A stretch of 64,000 nucleotides of DNA, from the NCBI GenBank assembly GCA_022820805.1, contig JAJEEV010000033.1:59398-123397 (forward strand), given 5' to 3'. Position numbers and translations under genes: made by a program. Source of the DNA: Acidimicrobiia bacterium. Its GTDB lineage: Bacteria > Actinomycetota > Acidimicrobiia > Acidimicrobiales > Aldehydirespiratoraceae. This document shows, piece after piece, positions 18,189 through 26,912 of this stretch (position 1 is its first letter; each line of letters opens with the position of its first letter). The notes beneath the pieces were generated by a model. That model saw only the letters and a list, made by a program, of their open reading frames with translations. It made no database searches and had not been told where the DNA came from.

Positions 18189-18490
18189 AGTGGACCATCA
18201 ACGAGATCCTCGACCGCTCCGACGAGCTAGCGGATCGGTTCGAGGCATTCGACCCGGACACGGCCGAGGAGGTTCCGGTTGCCGAGTACCTTCTGGCCCG
18301 AGCTGTCAGGCAGCGGGCCAAGAACGATGGGCAGGTCGTCGAAGCTGTTCAGGCTGCGCTGGAGGACGGGGCTTCGTGGAATCGCATCGGTCAGATCCTC
18401 GGCGTCTCAAGCCAAGAGGCGAAGGACCGCTATGGACACCAGGTCGAGCCGGTAGAGGTCAGCGGTCACGAACGAGGCGGCTCGACCTAG
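18185..18490 (+). CDS. Small helix-turn-helix partner (antitoxin-like)
   Basis: A 101-residue protein from ATG 18185 (MKWTINEILDRSDE). The C-terminal 'SWNRIGQILGVSSQEAKDRYG' looks like a short helix-turn-helix, preceded by a helical 'AEYLLARAVRQRAKNDGQVV'. ATG 18185 overlaps the upstream TGA, so I prefer it to GTG 18176. It probably neutralises or regulates the upstream small protein; that is inferred from coupling. Confidence 0.6.
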   Translation: MKWTINEILDRSDELADRFEAFDPDTAEEVPVAEYLLARAVRQRAKNDGQVVEAVQAALEDGASWNRIGQILGVSSQEAKDRYGHQVEPVEVSGHERGGST

Positions 18491-18545
18491 GGGACTGGAG
18501 GTCCACCCCACTCAGGGCACGCTGGGGCGTGGGAGACTGGGGGGT

Positions 18546-19094
18546 ATGGCTCGGATTGAGATTGTTCCGGAGGACTCCTGGGAGGGGGACCTCGGCGAGA
18601 TGTACCCGAAGGTGGTCGATCCCACCTACGGGCGGGTCGACAACATCCTTGCGATCCACTCGCTGAACCCCCGCTCCATGGCGGCCCACCAGACCCTGTA
18701 CATGTCGGCCATGGCCGGCACGGCCACGCTGCGCAAGGTCGAGCGCGAGCTCATCGCCCTGGTCGTGAGCCTCGAGAACGACTGCCACTATTGAATCGTC
18801 CACCACCGGCGCGGTCTGCGCCGCCTCATTAAGGACGACGAGCTCGTCGCCGCGGTCGAACAGGACTGGACCACCGCGCCACTGTCGATCAAGCGGAGGG
18901 CGATGCTGGCCTACGCGGTCAAGCTGACCCGCACCCCCGGCGCCATGACCGACGCCGACGTCGAGGACCTGCGAACCGTCGGATTCTCCGACCGCGACAT
19001 CCTCGACATCACCGAGGTCGTCGGCTACTACGCCTACGCCAACCGCATCGCCGACGGGCTCGGCATCGAGACCGAGCCCTGGATCCCCGACTGA
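18546..19094 (+). CDS. AhpD/carboxymuconolactone-decarboxylase-like selenoprotein (Sec83)
   Basis: The ORF track splits this gene at TGA 18792-18794. The same frame continues without loss as 'IVHHRRGLRRLIKDDELV' to a normal stop at 19094, giving 182 residues. The TGA falls exactly at the second Cys of the AhpD/CMD redox motif: 'NDCHY-[UGA]-IVHH', i.e. CxxU, where relatives have CxxC. A bacterial SECIS-like hairpin with a GGUCU loop starts its loop 18 nt after the UGA, the same spacing as E. coli fdhF. AhpD-like selenoproteins are a described family. Probable thiol/selenol peroxidase or disulfide reductase in the cytoplasm. Confidence 0.88.
18807..18823 (+). promoter_or_regulatory. Bacterial SECIS element
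   Basis: Stem C-GGCGC / GCGCC-G (18807-18812 with 18818-18823) closes the five-base loop GGTCT (18813-18817). Eighteen nt separate the UGA from the GG of the loop. E. coli fdhF has the same GGUCU loop at the same distance, which is the part SelB recognises. Confidence 0.85.
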
Positions 19095-19299
19095 CCCGCA
19101 CCCGGAGAGCCGGCGGTCCTGTCGACAAACGGCCAGCGAGGACGCTGCCGAATCTCGGTGCGATTCGTGCGGGCATATGACACGTTTCTCTCCCGAGATT
19201 GGTTGGAGCCACACGCCCGCAGGTTGTGGACAGCCCCCCAGCAATCGCGCCGGCCCTTGCCGTCGAGGATCCAGGGCGGACCGGTCGATGCGGGCCTCG

Positions 19300-19848
19300 T
19301 CAGACCTTGGTGATGCGGTCCCCCACCCGGATCGCACCGGCCTTCACGACCCGGGTGTTGACGCCCCGGAGCCTGTTCAGCGAGCCGACCTCGGAGTTGA
19401 CCCAGCGCTGCGCGGCCAGGCCGTAGCGGCGGACGAACTTCCCGCACCCGGTGTGGGGCTTGGCCGAGATCTCGACGACGGCCTCCCCGATGGCCACCCT
19501 GGTGCCCGCCGGGAGGTTCGTCTTGCTGAGGTCGAAGTCGACGTAGAGCTGGTCGCCGGCCAGCGGCCAACGATCGACCGATCCGGCGAGCAGATCCACG
19601 GCCCGTGCGTTCATGAGGGTCAGCTGCGCGGCCACGTTGGGCTCGCCGCCCTCGGCGGGCGAGTAGGCCCGCGACCCCCAGTTGTCGCCCACCAGGCCGG
19701 AGTTGGGGTCGAGCGCGCCCTCGTCGATGGTCTCGCGCTCCTCCACTCCGGGCCGGCGCACGATCAGCCGGAGCTCCCCCTCCTCCGAAGGCGCATCAAG
19801 CACGTGCGCCAGGCCGGCCTCAAGCTCTTCGGGAGTGCGTTCTGTCAT
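19300..19848 (-). CDS. MOSC-domain protein
   Basis: A 182-residue protein from ATG 19848 (MTERTPEELEAGL). The MOSC core has 'GDNWGSRAYSPAEGGEPN', 'LAGDQLYVDFDLSKTNLPAGT' and the conserved cysteine in 'KPHTGCGKFVRRYG'. MOSC proteins carry a reactive Cys and are linked to sulfur transfer or molybdenum cofactor chemistry. The preceding 205-bp spacer (19095-19299) holds no supported gene. It is divergent from the DUF2784 gene. Confidence 0.85.
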   Translation of the reverse strand: MTERTPEELEAGLAHVLDAPSEEGELRLIVRRPGVEERETIDEGALDPNSGLVGDNWGSRAYSPAEGGEPNVAAQLTLMNARAVDLLAGSVDRWPLAGDQLYVDFDLSKTNLPAGTRVAIGEAVVEISAKPHTGCGKFVRRYGLAAQRWVNSEVGSLNRLRGVNTRVVKAGAIRVGDRITKV

Positions 19849-19925
19849 GGCCAGAGAGGTTACGGCGAGCGCAACGGCTGCGGCGCGACCATTCCCGCTC
19901 GCGGGAGCCGCAGTAGTGTGAGGTC

Positions 19926-20363
19926 GTGGGTGTGGGGGCGTGGTTGCTGGCCGCTGCGATAGCACTCGCGCACGGACTGCTGGCCGTGTTCCTCATCGTG
20001 GGCGCGCCGTTCGCCGCCCGCCGGCCCCGTGTGATGGCGTGGTACCTGGTCATGCTGGTGCCGACCGCCATCGTGAACCTGGGGCGGTTCCCGTGCCCGT
20101 TGACGGTGTGGGAGAAGGACTTCTGGCGCCTCGCCGGCGAGACCCCGTACCGCGGCGGGTTCATCTCCCACTACTTCGTCAAGCCGATCTACTCCGACGG
20201 CCTCACTTCCACCGGGGAGGACCTGCTGCTGGTCTCGGTGGTGGTGTGGTGCCTGTCGTGGCTGCTGTACTCCGCCGCGCACCACCTGCGGAAGCGGCTG
20301 CGCAGCGGCTCGATCCCACCGTCCGACGCCCACCCGATACTGGACACCGGCACCGGAACCTGA
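19926..20363 (+). CDS. DUF2784 membrane protein
   Basis: A 145-residue integral membrane protein with about four helices. 'CPLTVWEKDFWRLAGETPYRGGFISHYF' is the typical DUF2784 signature. Function of the family is unknown. GTG 19926 is used; no strong ribosome site is visible. It lies just upstream of, and co-directional with, an MFS transporter. Confidence 0.8.
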   Translation: MGVGAWLLAAAIALAHGLLAVFLIVGAPFAARRPRVMAWYLVMLVPTAIVNLGRFPCPLTVWEKDFWRLAGETPYRGGFISHYFVKPIYSDGLTSTGEDLLLVSVVVWCLSWLLYSAAHHLRKRLRSGSIPPSDAHPILDTGTGT

Positions 20364-20406
20364 GACATTCGCGGAGCGCCTGTGGACACCCCGACACCCA
20401 CTAGCA

Positions 20407-21606
20407 GTGGCTGCTAGCGCCCGGCGCTCCGACGTGGCCGCGGTGGCCGCGTCGGGCGCGTTGCTGGCCGCGGGGGCCATCCCGCAGATCATCTCGGGAC
20501 CGCTGGGCCCTTACCTGCGGCTCGACCTGGGAATCAGCTCATCGCAACTGGGACTGGGCCTGTCGCTGTCGGCGGTGCCCGGTGTGGTGCTCTCAGTGTG
20601 GGGCGGCCGGATGACCGACCGCATCGGCGGCATCACCGTCGGGCGGCTCACCTGCATCGTGTCGTGCCTGTTCGTGGTGGCCATGTCGCAGGCACCCAGC
20701 GTTGCCTGGTTCGTGGCCCTGCTGGGCACGGCCGGGTTCCTGCGGGTGATCTCCGAGCCGAGTTCGTCGAGGATCCTGGTGGACCTGCTGGTGCGCACGC
20801 CGAGGGTCCTCGCCTTCGGTATCCGGGAGGCGTCGCTGCCGTTGCTGGTGCTGGTGTCCACCGCGGTGCTGCCGGTGTTCGGCGACTGGCTGGGCTGGCG
20901 CACCTTGTTCGCGGCGTCCTCGGTGTTCGCGGTCGCGGGGCTGTGGCTGTTGCTGGGCCCGGCCCGGCCCCGCCGCCAGCCGGGACCGCAGGACGACCCG
21001 CTGGACTCCCATCAGGCACCGGTCCAGCCGCCCGCCGGCGCCGGCGGAGACGCCCCGACCCTGGGACTGAGCTTCTACAGCGGCGCCGGTCTGCTCATGT
21101 TCAACCTGGTGGTGTTCAACACCTTCGCGTCACTGTCCTTCGTCGACGCCGGCTCCAGTCCCGACGGGGCAGCCGCGCTGGTGGCAGTCTCCGCGGGAGG
21201 AGCCGTGCTGATGCGAGTCGGCTGCGCCTACGCGGTCGCCCGGCGGGGACTCAACGCCCGCTCGACGTTGGCCGCCATGGCCGCCGTGGCCGTGGTCGGC
21301 TACCTGGCCATGGCCACCGGCAACCACCGGTGGATGCTGGCGGGCATACCGGTGGCGTACCTGTCCGGCTGGGGATGGACTCCCCTGCTCTACAGCCACA
21401 TCACCGTCGGGCGAGAGCAGTCCACCGGCAAGGTCACCGGGGTGGTGTCGGCTCTCTTCGCTTCCGCGGCCATCGCCGGCCCTGTCGCCGCGGGCTGGGT
21501 GGCCGAGCAGCTGGGATGGCTGGCCGTCTGGGCTGCCGCCGCCCTGTTCTCGGCGTCGGCGGCCGTCCTGATGGGATACCGGCCCACGGCCAGCCACGCC
21601 CGCTGA
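20407..21606 (+). CDS. MFS transporter
   Basis: A 399-residue major facilitator with about 12 hydrophobic segments. The A-like motif in the second loop reads 'GGRMTDRIGGITVGRL', and the central loop is Pro/Gly-rich ('RPRRQPGPQDDPLDSHQAP'). GTG start at 20407. Substrate unknown; no regulator is adjacent. The next gene is 173 bp downstream. Confidence 0.85.
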   Translation: MAASARRSDVAAVAASGALLAAGAIPQIISGPLGPYLRLDLGISSSQLGLGLSLSAVPGVVLSVWGGRMTDRIGGITVGRLTCIVSCLFVVAMSQAPSVAWFVALLGTAGFLRVISEPSSSRILVDLLVRTPRVLAFGIREASLPLLVLVSTAVLPVFGDWLGWRTLFAASSVFAVAGLWLLLGPARPRRQPGPQDDPLDSHQAPVQPPAGAGGDAPTLGLSFYSGAGLLMFNLVVFNTFASLSFVDAGSSPDGAAALVAVSAGGAVLMRVGCAYAVARRGLNARSTLAAMAAVAVVGYLAMATGNHRWMLAGIPVAYLSGWGWTPLLYSHITVGREQSTGKVTGVVSALFASAAIAGPVAAGWVAEQLGWLAVWAAAALFSASAAVLMGYRPTASHAR

Positions 21607-21779
21607 GGACCCCCACCCAGGTGCCCGCACTTCACTCCCCGGCGGCACACCAACCGCGGCACCGCCTCGACCCGCACCCCGGGTGCTGGCATTGATTCTG
21701 CGAAACGGTGCGATCTAGGGTCGCACAGGCCACCGTACGAGCCCCGGAGGGCGAGGCCGGCAGACCGGGAGAAGGCGCC

Positions 21780-22865
21780 ATGACTTCTGCGGAGACGACG
21801 TCTGAGGAGACGCGACCGGCGCCGGCCCGGGCGGCGCCGACCGACGACGACCTGTACGAGGCGCTGCGGGACTACTGGCACCCGGTCGCCTACTCGTCAG
21901 AGCTGGCCGGCGGCGGGCCGCTGCCGGTCACGCTGCTCGACGAGCCCCTGGTGCTGGCCCGCATAGACGGCACGGTGTCGGCATTCCGCGACATCTGTGT
22001 GCACCGGGGCACCGCGCTCTCGCTCGGCTCCGTCGACGGGAACGGCCTGCGGTGCGGCTATCACGGCTGGACCTACAACGGCGAGGGCCGCTGCACCAGG
22101 ATCCCGGCCCGGCCCGACCTCACGATCCCGTCACGGGCCCGGCTCACCGCCTATGCGGTCGCCGAGCAGGCTGGCCTGATCTGGGTCTGCCTCAGCGGCG
22201 ATCCGGTCTACCCGCTGCCCGAGAACCCCTACTTCGACGAGGAGTCGATCCGGCTCATCGAGGTCGAGCCCTACAACTGGAGGTGCGCGCTCCCCCGCCG
22301 CATCGAGAATTACGTCGACTTCGGCCACTTCGCCTGGGTCCACGACGGGGTGCTCGGCGACTCGGCTCATCCCGAGGTGCCCGACCACTCCATCGGCCGC
22401 CACCGCAACGAGCTGCGCTTCGAGCACCCGCACATGGCCGAGCCCCCCGACTCGGGAAAGAACAAGAGCCTCGAGATCGACGGGGCCGTGGAGGTCAGGC
22501 TCGACTACCGGCTGTTCATGCCCAACACCATCCTGCTCGACCAGTACATCGAGTCGGTCGACCAGCGCTACATCCTGTTCTTCAGCGTCTGCCCCACCGG
22601 CCGCAACACCTGCCGGTGCTTCACGTTCATGGGCCGCGACTACGCATTCGACGAGGCCACCGACGCCGAGATGCTCGACTTCAACGCGCTGGTCATCGGC
22701 CAGGACCTGGCCTTCGTGGAGTCCCAGCGCCCCGAGGAGCTGCCCGTCGACCTGAGCGCCGAACTGCAGATCGCGGGCGTCGACCGGGTCGCCATCGAGT
22801 ACCGGCGCTGGCTGCGCGAGATCGCCAGGGGCGCCGACTCCGCCCGCCAGGCCGCCGGTCGATGA
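21780..22865 (+). CDS. Rieske-type aromatic-ring oxygenase, large subunit
   Basis: A 361-residue oxygenase. The Rieske [2Fe-2S] ligands are 'CVHRGTALS' and 'CGYHGWTYNGEG'. The mononuclear iron site is 'ENYVDFGHFAWVHDG' (Asp/His/His). ATG 21780 follows 'gggagaagg', so I prefer it to the ORF-track start at 21708. No small subunit or reductase is adjacent, as in homo-oligomeric demethylase-like members. It is followed by an alpha/beta hydrolase, so hydroxylation then hydrolysis of a common substrate is possible. Confidence 0.9.
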   Translation: MTSAETTSEETRPAPARAAPTDDDLYEALRDYWHPVAYSSELAGGGPLPVTLLDEPLVLARIDGTVSAFRDICVHRGTALSLGSVDGNGLRCGYHGWTYNGEGRCTRIPARPDLTIPSRARLTAYAVAEQAGLIWVCLSGDPVYPLPENPYFDEESIRLIEVEPYNWRCALPRRIENYVDFGHFAWVHDGVLGDSAHPEVPDHSIGRHRNELRFEHPHMAEPPDSGKNKSLEIDGAVEVRLDYRLFMPNTILLDQYIESVDQRYILFFSVCPTGRNTCRCFTFMGRDYAFDEATDAEMLDFNALVIGQDLAFVESQRPEELPVDLSAELQIAGVDRVAIEYRRWLREIARGADSARQAAGR

Positions 22866-22909
22866 CGCCGCCGCAGGCCGTCTGACCCGCTGCCGACGGT
22901 CGAGCCGCG

Positions 22910-23911
22910 ATGACCGACGACGGCGCCATCCACGACGACTTGACCGACGACGACGCCATCTATGAGGACGGCTTCCGCCTGGCCAACGGCCTGGCCGGCG
23001 AGGCGCTCATCATCGGGTCGGCGAACCCCAGGAACTTCCACCAGGCCATTTCCGACCCCGTCGCCATGGAATGCCAGGACCTGTGGGCGAAGCTGTTCGT
23101 TCCCGAGGGCCCGGGGCCGTTCCCGGTGGTGATCGTCGCTCCGGGCAGCCTCGGTCTGCAACAGCACCACATGGCCATCGCGGCCGCGATCACCGACATC
23201 GGCGTGGCGGCCTGCACCGTCGACCCGTTCCGCACCCGCGGCGTCGTCAGCACCGTGGTGAGGCAGGTCCAGTTCTCGTTCGCGGCCAGCGCCTGGGACG
23301 TCCTGGCCGCCGCCGAGCTCCTCGCCGGCCGTGACGACATCGACCCGGCCCGCATCGGCGCGCAGGGCCACAGCCGGGGAGGCTCCGCGGTGCTCAACGC
23401 CGCGTCGGTCCATCTGGCGGCCGCATCCGGCGCACCCAAGCTCATCGGGGTGTACGCCGCCTACCCCTGGTCGGGACAGCAGTTCCTGGACCCCTCCGTC
23501 GGGCCCACCCGGGTGCGGGCGATCATCGGCGAGCGCGACGACTGGTGCCCGCCGGTGCAGGTCCAGGCCCACATCCAGGCCATCCGCGCCGCCGGCGCCG
23601 ACGCGACCGTGCGCATCGTGGCCGGCGCCAACCACAGCTTCGACCGCACGACCCCCCTGGAGTTCATCGCGGACGCTTCGGTGACCCCCGGAGCACCCAC
23701 CTACTACATCGCCGACGACGGCGCCTTCATCCTGCCGACCTCGGACGCTCCCGACCCCGGCCTGGTCGACCGCGACGGATTCCTCTACGCCATCGAGGCA
23801 GGCTTCGGCGTGCGGGGCGCCCACATCTCCGGCAACCCCGAACTCGTGTCCGTCTTCTACGACGACATGACCGAGTTCTGGACCAAGACCATGGCGACCA
23901 CGAAGACCTAG
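22910..23911 (+). CDS. Alpha/beta hydrolase (dienelactone-hydrolase-like)
   Basis: A 333-residue serine hydrolase. The nucleophile elbow is 'GAQGHSRGGSA', the acid lies in 'IIGERDDWCPP' and the histidine in 'GANHSFDR'. The N-terminal 50 residues are acidic and unlike the core. It starts 44 bp after the Rieske oxygenase and is probably in the same transcript. An ester or lactone substrate is inferred. Confidence 0.85.
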   Translation: MTDDGAIHDDLTDDDAIYEDGFRLANGLAGEALIIGSANPRNFHQAISDPVAMECQDLWAKLFVPEGPGPFPVVIVAPGSLGLQQHHMAIAAAITDIGVAACTVDPFRTRGVVSTVVRQVQFSFAASAWDVLAAAELLAGRDDIDPARIGAQGHSRGGSAVLNAASVHLAAASGAPKLIGVYAAYPWSGQQFLDPSVGPTRVRAIIGERDDWCPPVQVQAHIQAIRAAGADATVRIVAGANHSFDRTTPLEFIADASVTPGAPTYYIADDGAFILPTSDAPDPGLVDRDGFLYAIEAGFGVRGAHISGNPELVSVFYDDMTEFWTKTMATTKT

Positions 23912-23974
23912 ACCAGGATCAGCCCCGCAAGGGCCTGGAAAACCGTCGCGTCGCGGCGTCGACGGCCAGGCGTC

Positions 23975-24769
23975 CTAGGCGAGTTCGTCGGCTAGCGGGA
24001 AGACGTTCGAGGTCATGCCCCCGTCGACCACGATGTTCTGGCCGGTGGTGTAGGCGCCGTCGGCCGACGCCAGGTACGCGTAGGTGCCGGCGATCTCGGC
24101 GGGAAGGCCGAGGCGGTTCATGGGGACGATCGGCCAGCTCTCACGGGCCGCCTCCATCGCCTCCTCGCTTCCCAGCAGCGCCAGGGACATGGGGGTGTCG
24201 AGCGGGCCGGGGCTGACGCAGTTCACCCTGATGTTGTGCTCGACGAGCTCGATGGCCATCGTCTGGACGAGGCTGATGATGCCGGCCTTGGACACGCCGT
24301 AGTGGGCGTCTCCGGTCGATGCGGTCATGCCCGAGATCGACGCGGTGTAGAGGATGGCGCCGCCGTTGCCGGCCGCCACCATCGCCCGTGCCGCGGCCTG
24401 GCCCAGTACGAACGACGCGGTGAGGTTGATGTCCAGGATCCGGTACCACTCCTCGAGTTCGAGCTCGAGGAACGGGTGGATCGAGTCGGCGCCGGCGTTG
24501 CTGATCAGCACGTCGAGGCGGCCGTCGCCGCGGACGGCCTCGTCCACGGCCCGCCGGCAGTCCTCCGGTCGGCTGACGTCGCCGACCACCGATCGGGGCT
24601 CACAGCCGATCTCTGCCAGCTCGGACACGACGTCGTTGATGCGCTCGGCGTCCTTGTCGAACAGCGTGACCCGGGCGGCGCCCTCCTGGGCGAACCGGTG
24701 CGCCGTGGCCCGACCCACGCCGCTGGCTCCCCCCGAGATCAGCGCGGATGCGCCTGCAAGTCGTTTCAC
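23975..24769 (-). CDS. Short-chain dehydrogenase/reductase
   Basis: A classical SDR of 264 residues. 'SGGASGVGRATA' is the cofactor loop, 'SNAG' follows, and the catalytic Ser/Tyr/Lys appear in 'TASISGMTASTGDAHYGVSKAG'. The C-terminal 'VDGGMT' is typical. An acidic residue near the end of strand 2 ('LFDKD') favours NAD. It lies downstream of the aminotransferase on the same strand, 28 bp away, and may act on the keto product. This is inference. Confidence 0.87.
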   Translation of the reverse strand: MKRLAGASALISGGASGVGRATAHRFAQEGAARVTLFDKDAERINDVVSELAEIGCEPRSVVGDVSRPEDCRRAVDEAVRGDGRLDVLISNAGADSIHPFLELELEEWYRILDINLTASFVLGQAAARAMVAAGNGGAILYTASISGMTASTGDAHYGVSKAGIISLVQTMAIELVEHNIRVNCVSPGPLDTPMSLALLGSEEAMEAARESWPIVPMNRLGLPAEIAGTYAYLASADGAYTTGQNIVVDGGMTSNVFPLADELA

Positions 24770-24797
24770 GTCTGGTACCGCCCCTCGCTTCTAGGGC

Positions 24798-25967
24798 CTA
24801 CACCGCGGCCCGGTCGCGGTCCTTGAGCTCGTGGAGGGTCTCGGCCACCCGGCCCAACCCCTCCAGGATGGCTTCGGGGGCAGCCGCGAGGCTCACCCTC
24901 ACGAATCCCTCCCCGCCCTGGCCGAACGCCAGTCCCGGCACGATCACTACCCGGTGCTGCTCCACCAGCCTGGTGGCGAAGGACCACGAGTCGAGGCCGC
25001 TGTCGCGGATGTCGACCATGATGAAGAACGAGCCGCCCGGCCTGACGTAGCCGATGCCCTCGGCGTCGAGCAGCGCCATCGCCTTGTTGCGGCGCTCCTC
25101 GTAGGCGGCGACCATCTCGCCCACACAGTCCTGCGGACCCTCCAACGCGACCGCGGCGGCGTGCATGGAGATGGTGGCCGCGCTGGAGACGACCGGCTCC
25201 TGATGCAGCGACAACTCCTGCACGAAGTCGGCCGGGCCGACCACGTAGCCGATCCTCCAGCCGGTCATGGCGTAGGTCTTGGAGAACGAGTAGACGCTCA
25301 GGAGCAGATCGGACCGCACCTGCGACGCCACCGAGAACGGCTCGCGGTCGAACACCACCTCGTCGTAGGCCTCGTCGCTGATCACCGCGATGCCGCGGCG
25401 GGTGGCCATCTCGGTCACCTCGACGAGGTCGGCAGGATCGAACACCACGCCGGTCGGATTGCCCGGCGAGTTGAGCAGCAGCGCGGTCGTGTCCGGCGTG
25501 ATGGCCGCCTCGACGGCACCCGCATCGAGCCGCCAGTCCGTCGACGCGTCGACCGGGTACGGGACGGCCCGGGCGCCGAGGACGTGGATCATGGCTGCGT
25601 AGTTCGACCATCCCGGGTCGGGAACGAGCATGTCGCTGCCGGGTTCCACCGCCAGCATGATGCTGGTGAAGAGCCCGCCGCAGGCCCCGGTGGTGACGCA
25701 GACCTCGTCGGGCGTCGCGGTCACGCCGTTGACACGGCCGAGCTTGGCGACGATGGCCTCTCTCAGCTCCAGGAAGCCCTCACCGGGTGCGTACCCGGTC
25801 GATCCTGCACTGGATCTCTCAGCGGCGCCGGCGATGATGTGCCCGGGGGTGGTGAAGTTCGGGTCGCCTCCGGCGAGCTCGATCGGATCGTCGATGGTGG
25901 ACGCGAGGTCGGCCATGCGCCGGATGCCCGAATGGGGCGTCTCCAGCAGATGGGGCCGAACCCGCAT
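24798..25967 (-). CDS. PLP-dependent aminotransferase, class I/II
   Basis: A 389-residue fold-type I aminotransferase from ATG 25967. 'NSPGNPTGVVFDP' and 'ISDEAYDEVVFD' are family landmarks, and the PLP lysine is in 'YSFSKTYAMTGWRIGY'; the C-terminal Arg region is 'GFVRVSLAA'. Its ATG overlaps the stop of the EthD-like gene (TGATG), so the two are coupled. The substrate is probably an amino acid; not assignable. Confidence 0.9.
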   Translation of the reverse strand: MRVRPHLLETPHSGIRRMADLASTIDDPIELAGGDPNFTTPGHIIAGAAERSSAGSTGYAPGEGFLELREAIVAKLGRVNGVTATPDEVCVTTGACGGLFTSIMLAVEPGSDMLVPDPGWSNYAAMIHVLGARAVPYPVDASTDWRLDAGAVEAAITPDTTALLLNSPGNPTGVVFDPADLVEVTEMATRRGIAVISDEAYDEVVFDREPFSVASQVRSDLLLSVYSFSKTYAMTGWRIGYVVGPADFVQELSLHQEPVVSSAATISMHAAAVALEGPQDCVGEMVAAYEERRNKAMALLDAEGIGYVRPGGSFFIMVDIRDSGLDSWSFATRLVEQHRVVIVPGLAFGQGGEGFVRVSLAAAPEAILEGLGRVAETLHELKDRDRAAV

Positions 25968-26666
25968 CAGCCGCCGCCCGGATCGAACATGCCTCGGCCG
26001 GTAGCAGGCGGCTCGATCACGACATGCTCGTGGGTGAACCAGAAGTGGCCGTCGGTCCTGGCGTAGCGCGGAACATCCTCCCAGGCCTCGGCCGCCCGCG
26101 GATGCTCGCCGGCGCTCGCCTGCGCCTCCCGGCTCGGATACCACAGCTCGATGAACGCGTCGACGGTGCGCTCCACCGCCATGCCCAGGGTGTCGTGAAC
26201 CCGCGACACGACGTAGCCGGAACTGCCCGGGATCGACGCGGAGATGGGTGCATGCGTGTTCTTCCAGTAGTCGAAGAACCCTTCGAGCGTGAAGTCGTCT
26301 CGCTTGGCCGCCGTCCCGAACAGGTTGAGCCGGGAGTGCTCGCCCGACGGCTTCCTCTGGACCGGAGACAGGAACACGATCTCCTCGACACGCCAGCTCG
26401 ACAGCCTCGCTCCCACCGAGCCCGTCAGGTCAGCGGTGACCGACCCGGGATCCGCGCCGGCCGAGTCGTCGATCCACGCCTGCACCACCGCGAGCGACTC
26501 TGCGGGACCGGTCAACGGCTCGTCCAGGCTGCTCACCGTCAACCCGACCAGCCCTGTGGGAGCGCTGTCGCCTGCCGCCACCAGCTGCGCTACGGCGTCG
26601 TCGCGCTCGCTCGGCGTGACGTCGCCGTCGGCCTCGACCAGGACCACGTACTTCTCTACGGCCATC
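25967..26666 (-). CDS. EthD-domain protein
   Basis: A 232-residue protein from ATG 26666 (MAVEKYVVLVEADGD), with 'gggagaagag' upstream. The dimeric ferredoxin-like EthD signature 'FFDYWKNTHAPISAS' and 'DAFIELWYPSREA' occupy the C-terminal half. Family members are small hydrolytic or cyclase-like enzymes or accessory proteins in degradation operons. It is first in a minus-strand operon with the aminotransferase and SDR and divergent from the amine oxidase. The ORF track's 887-residue version (to 28630) is a shadow of the plus-strand genes. Confidence 0.75.
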
Positions 26667-26912
26667 TGCTCTTCTCCCCGTCGAACTGCAAGGCACGAGC
26701 CCGGCGATTGAACGGCGCCAGAGTCGCGGTGTAGAGATGATGTCGCAAATGCGGCCGCTTGGCGAAACCATGGCCGGGCGTCGACGGCCGTGGACGCTTC
26801 CAGCGGCCGGCACCAGCACACAACGGGCCGCGGTTCCGAAACGGCCTGGGAGATCGTCTCGTTGTAGGTTGGGCTGGGGGCCCGGCCGAATGCGAGAAGG
26901 TGGGCGGAATGC

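Noticed and set aside
24798-26144. Aminotransferase start at 26144
   Set aside because: The extra 59 codons lie over the EthD gene; ATG 25967 gives the normal N-terminus and a TGATG coupling.
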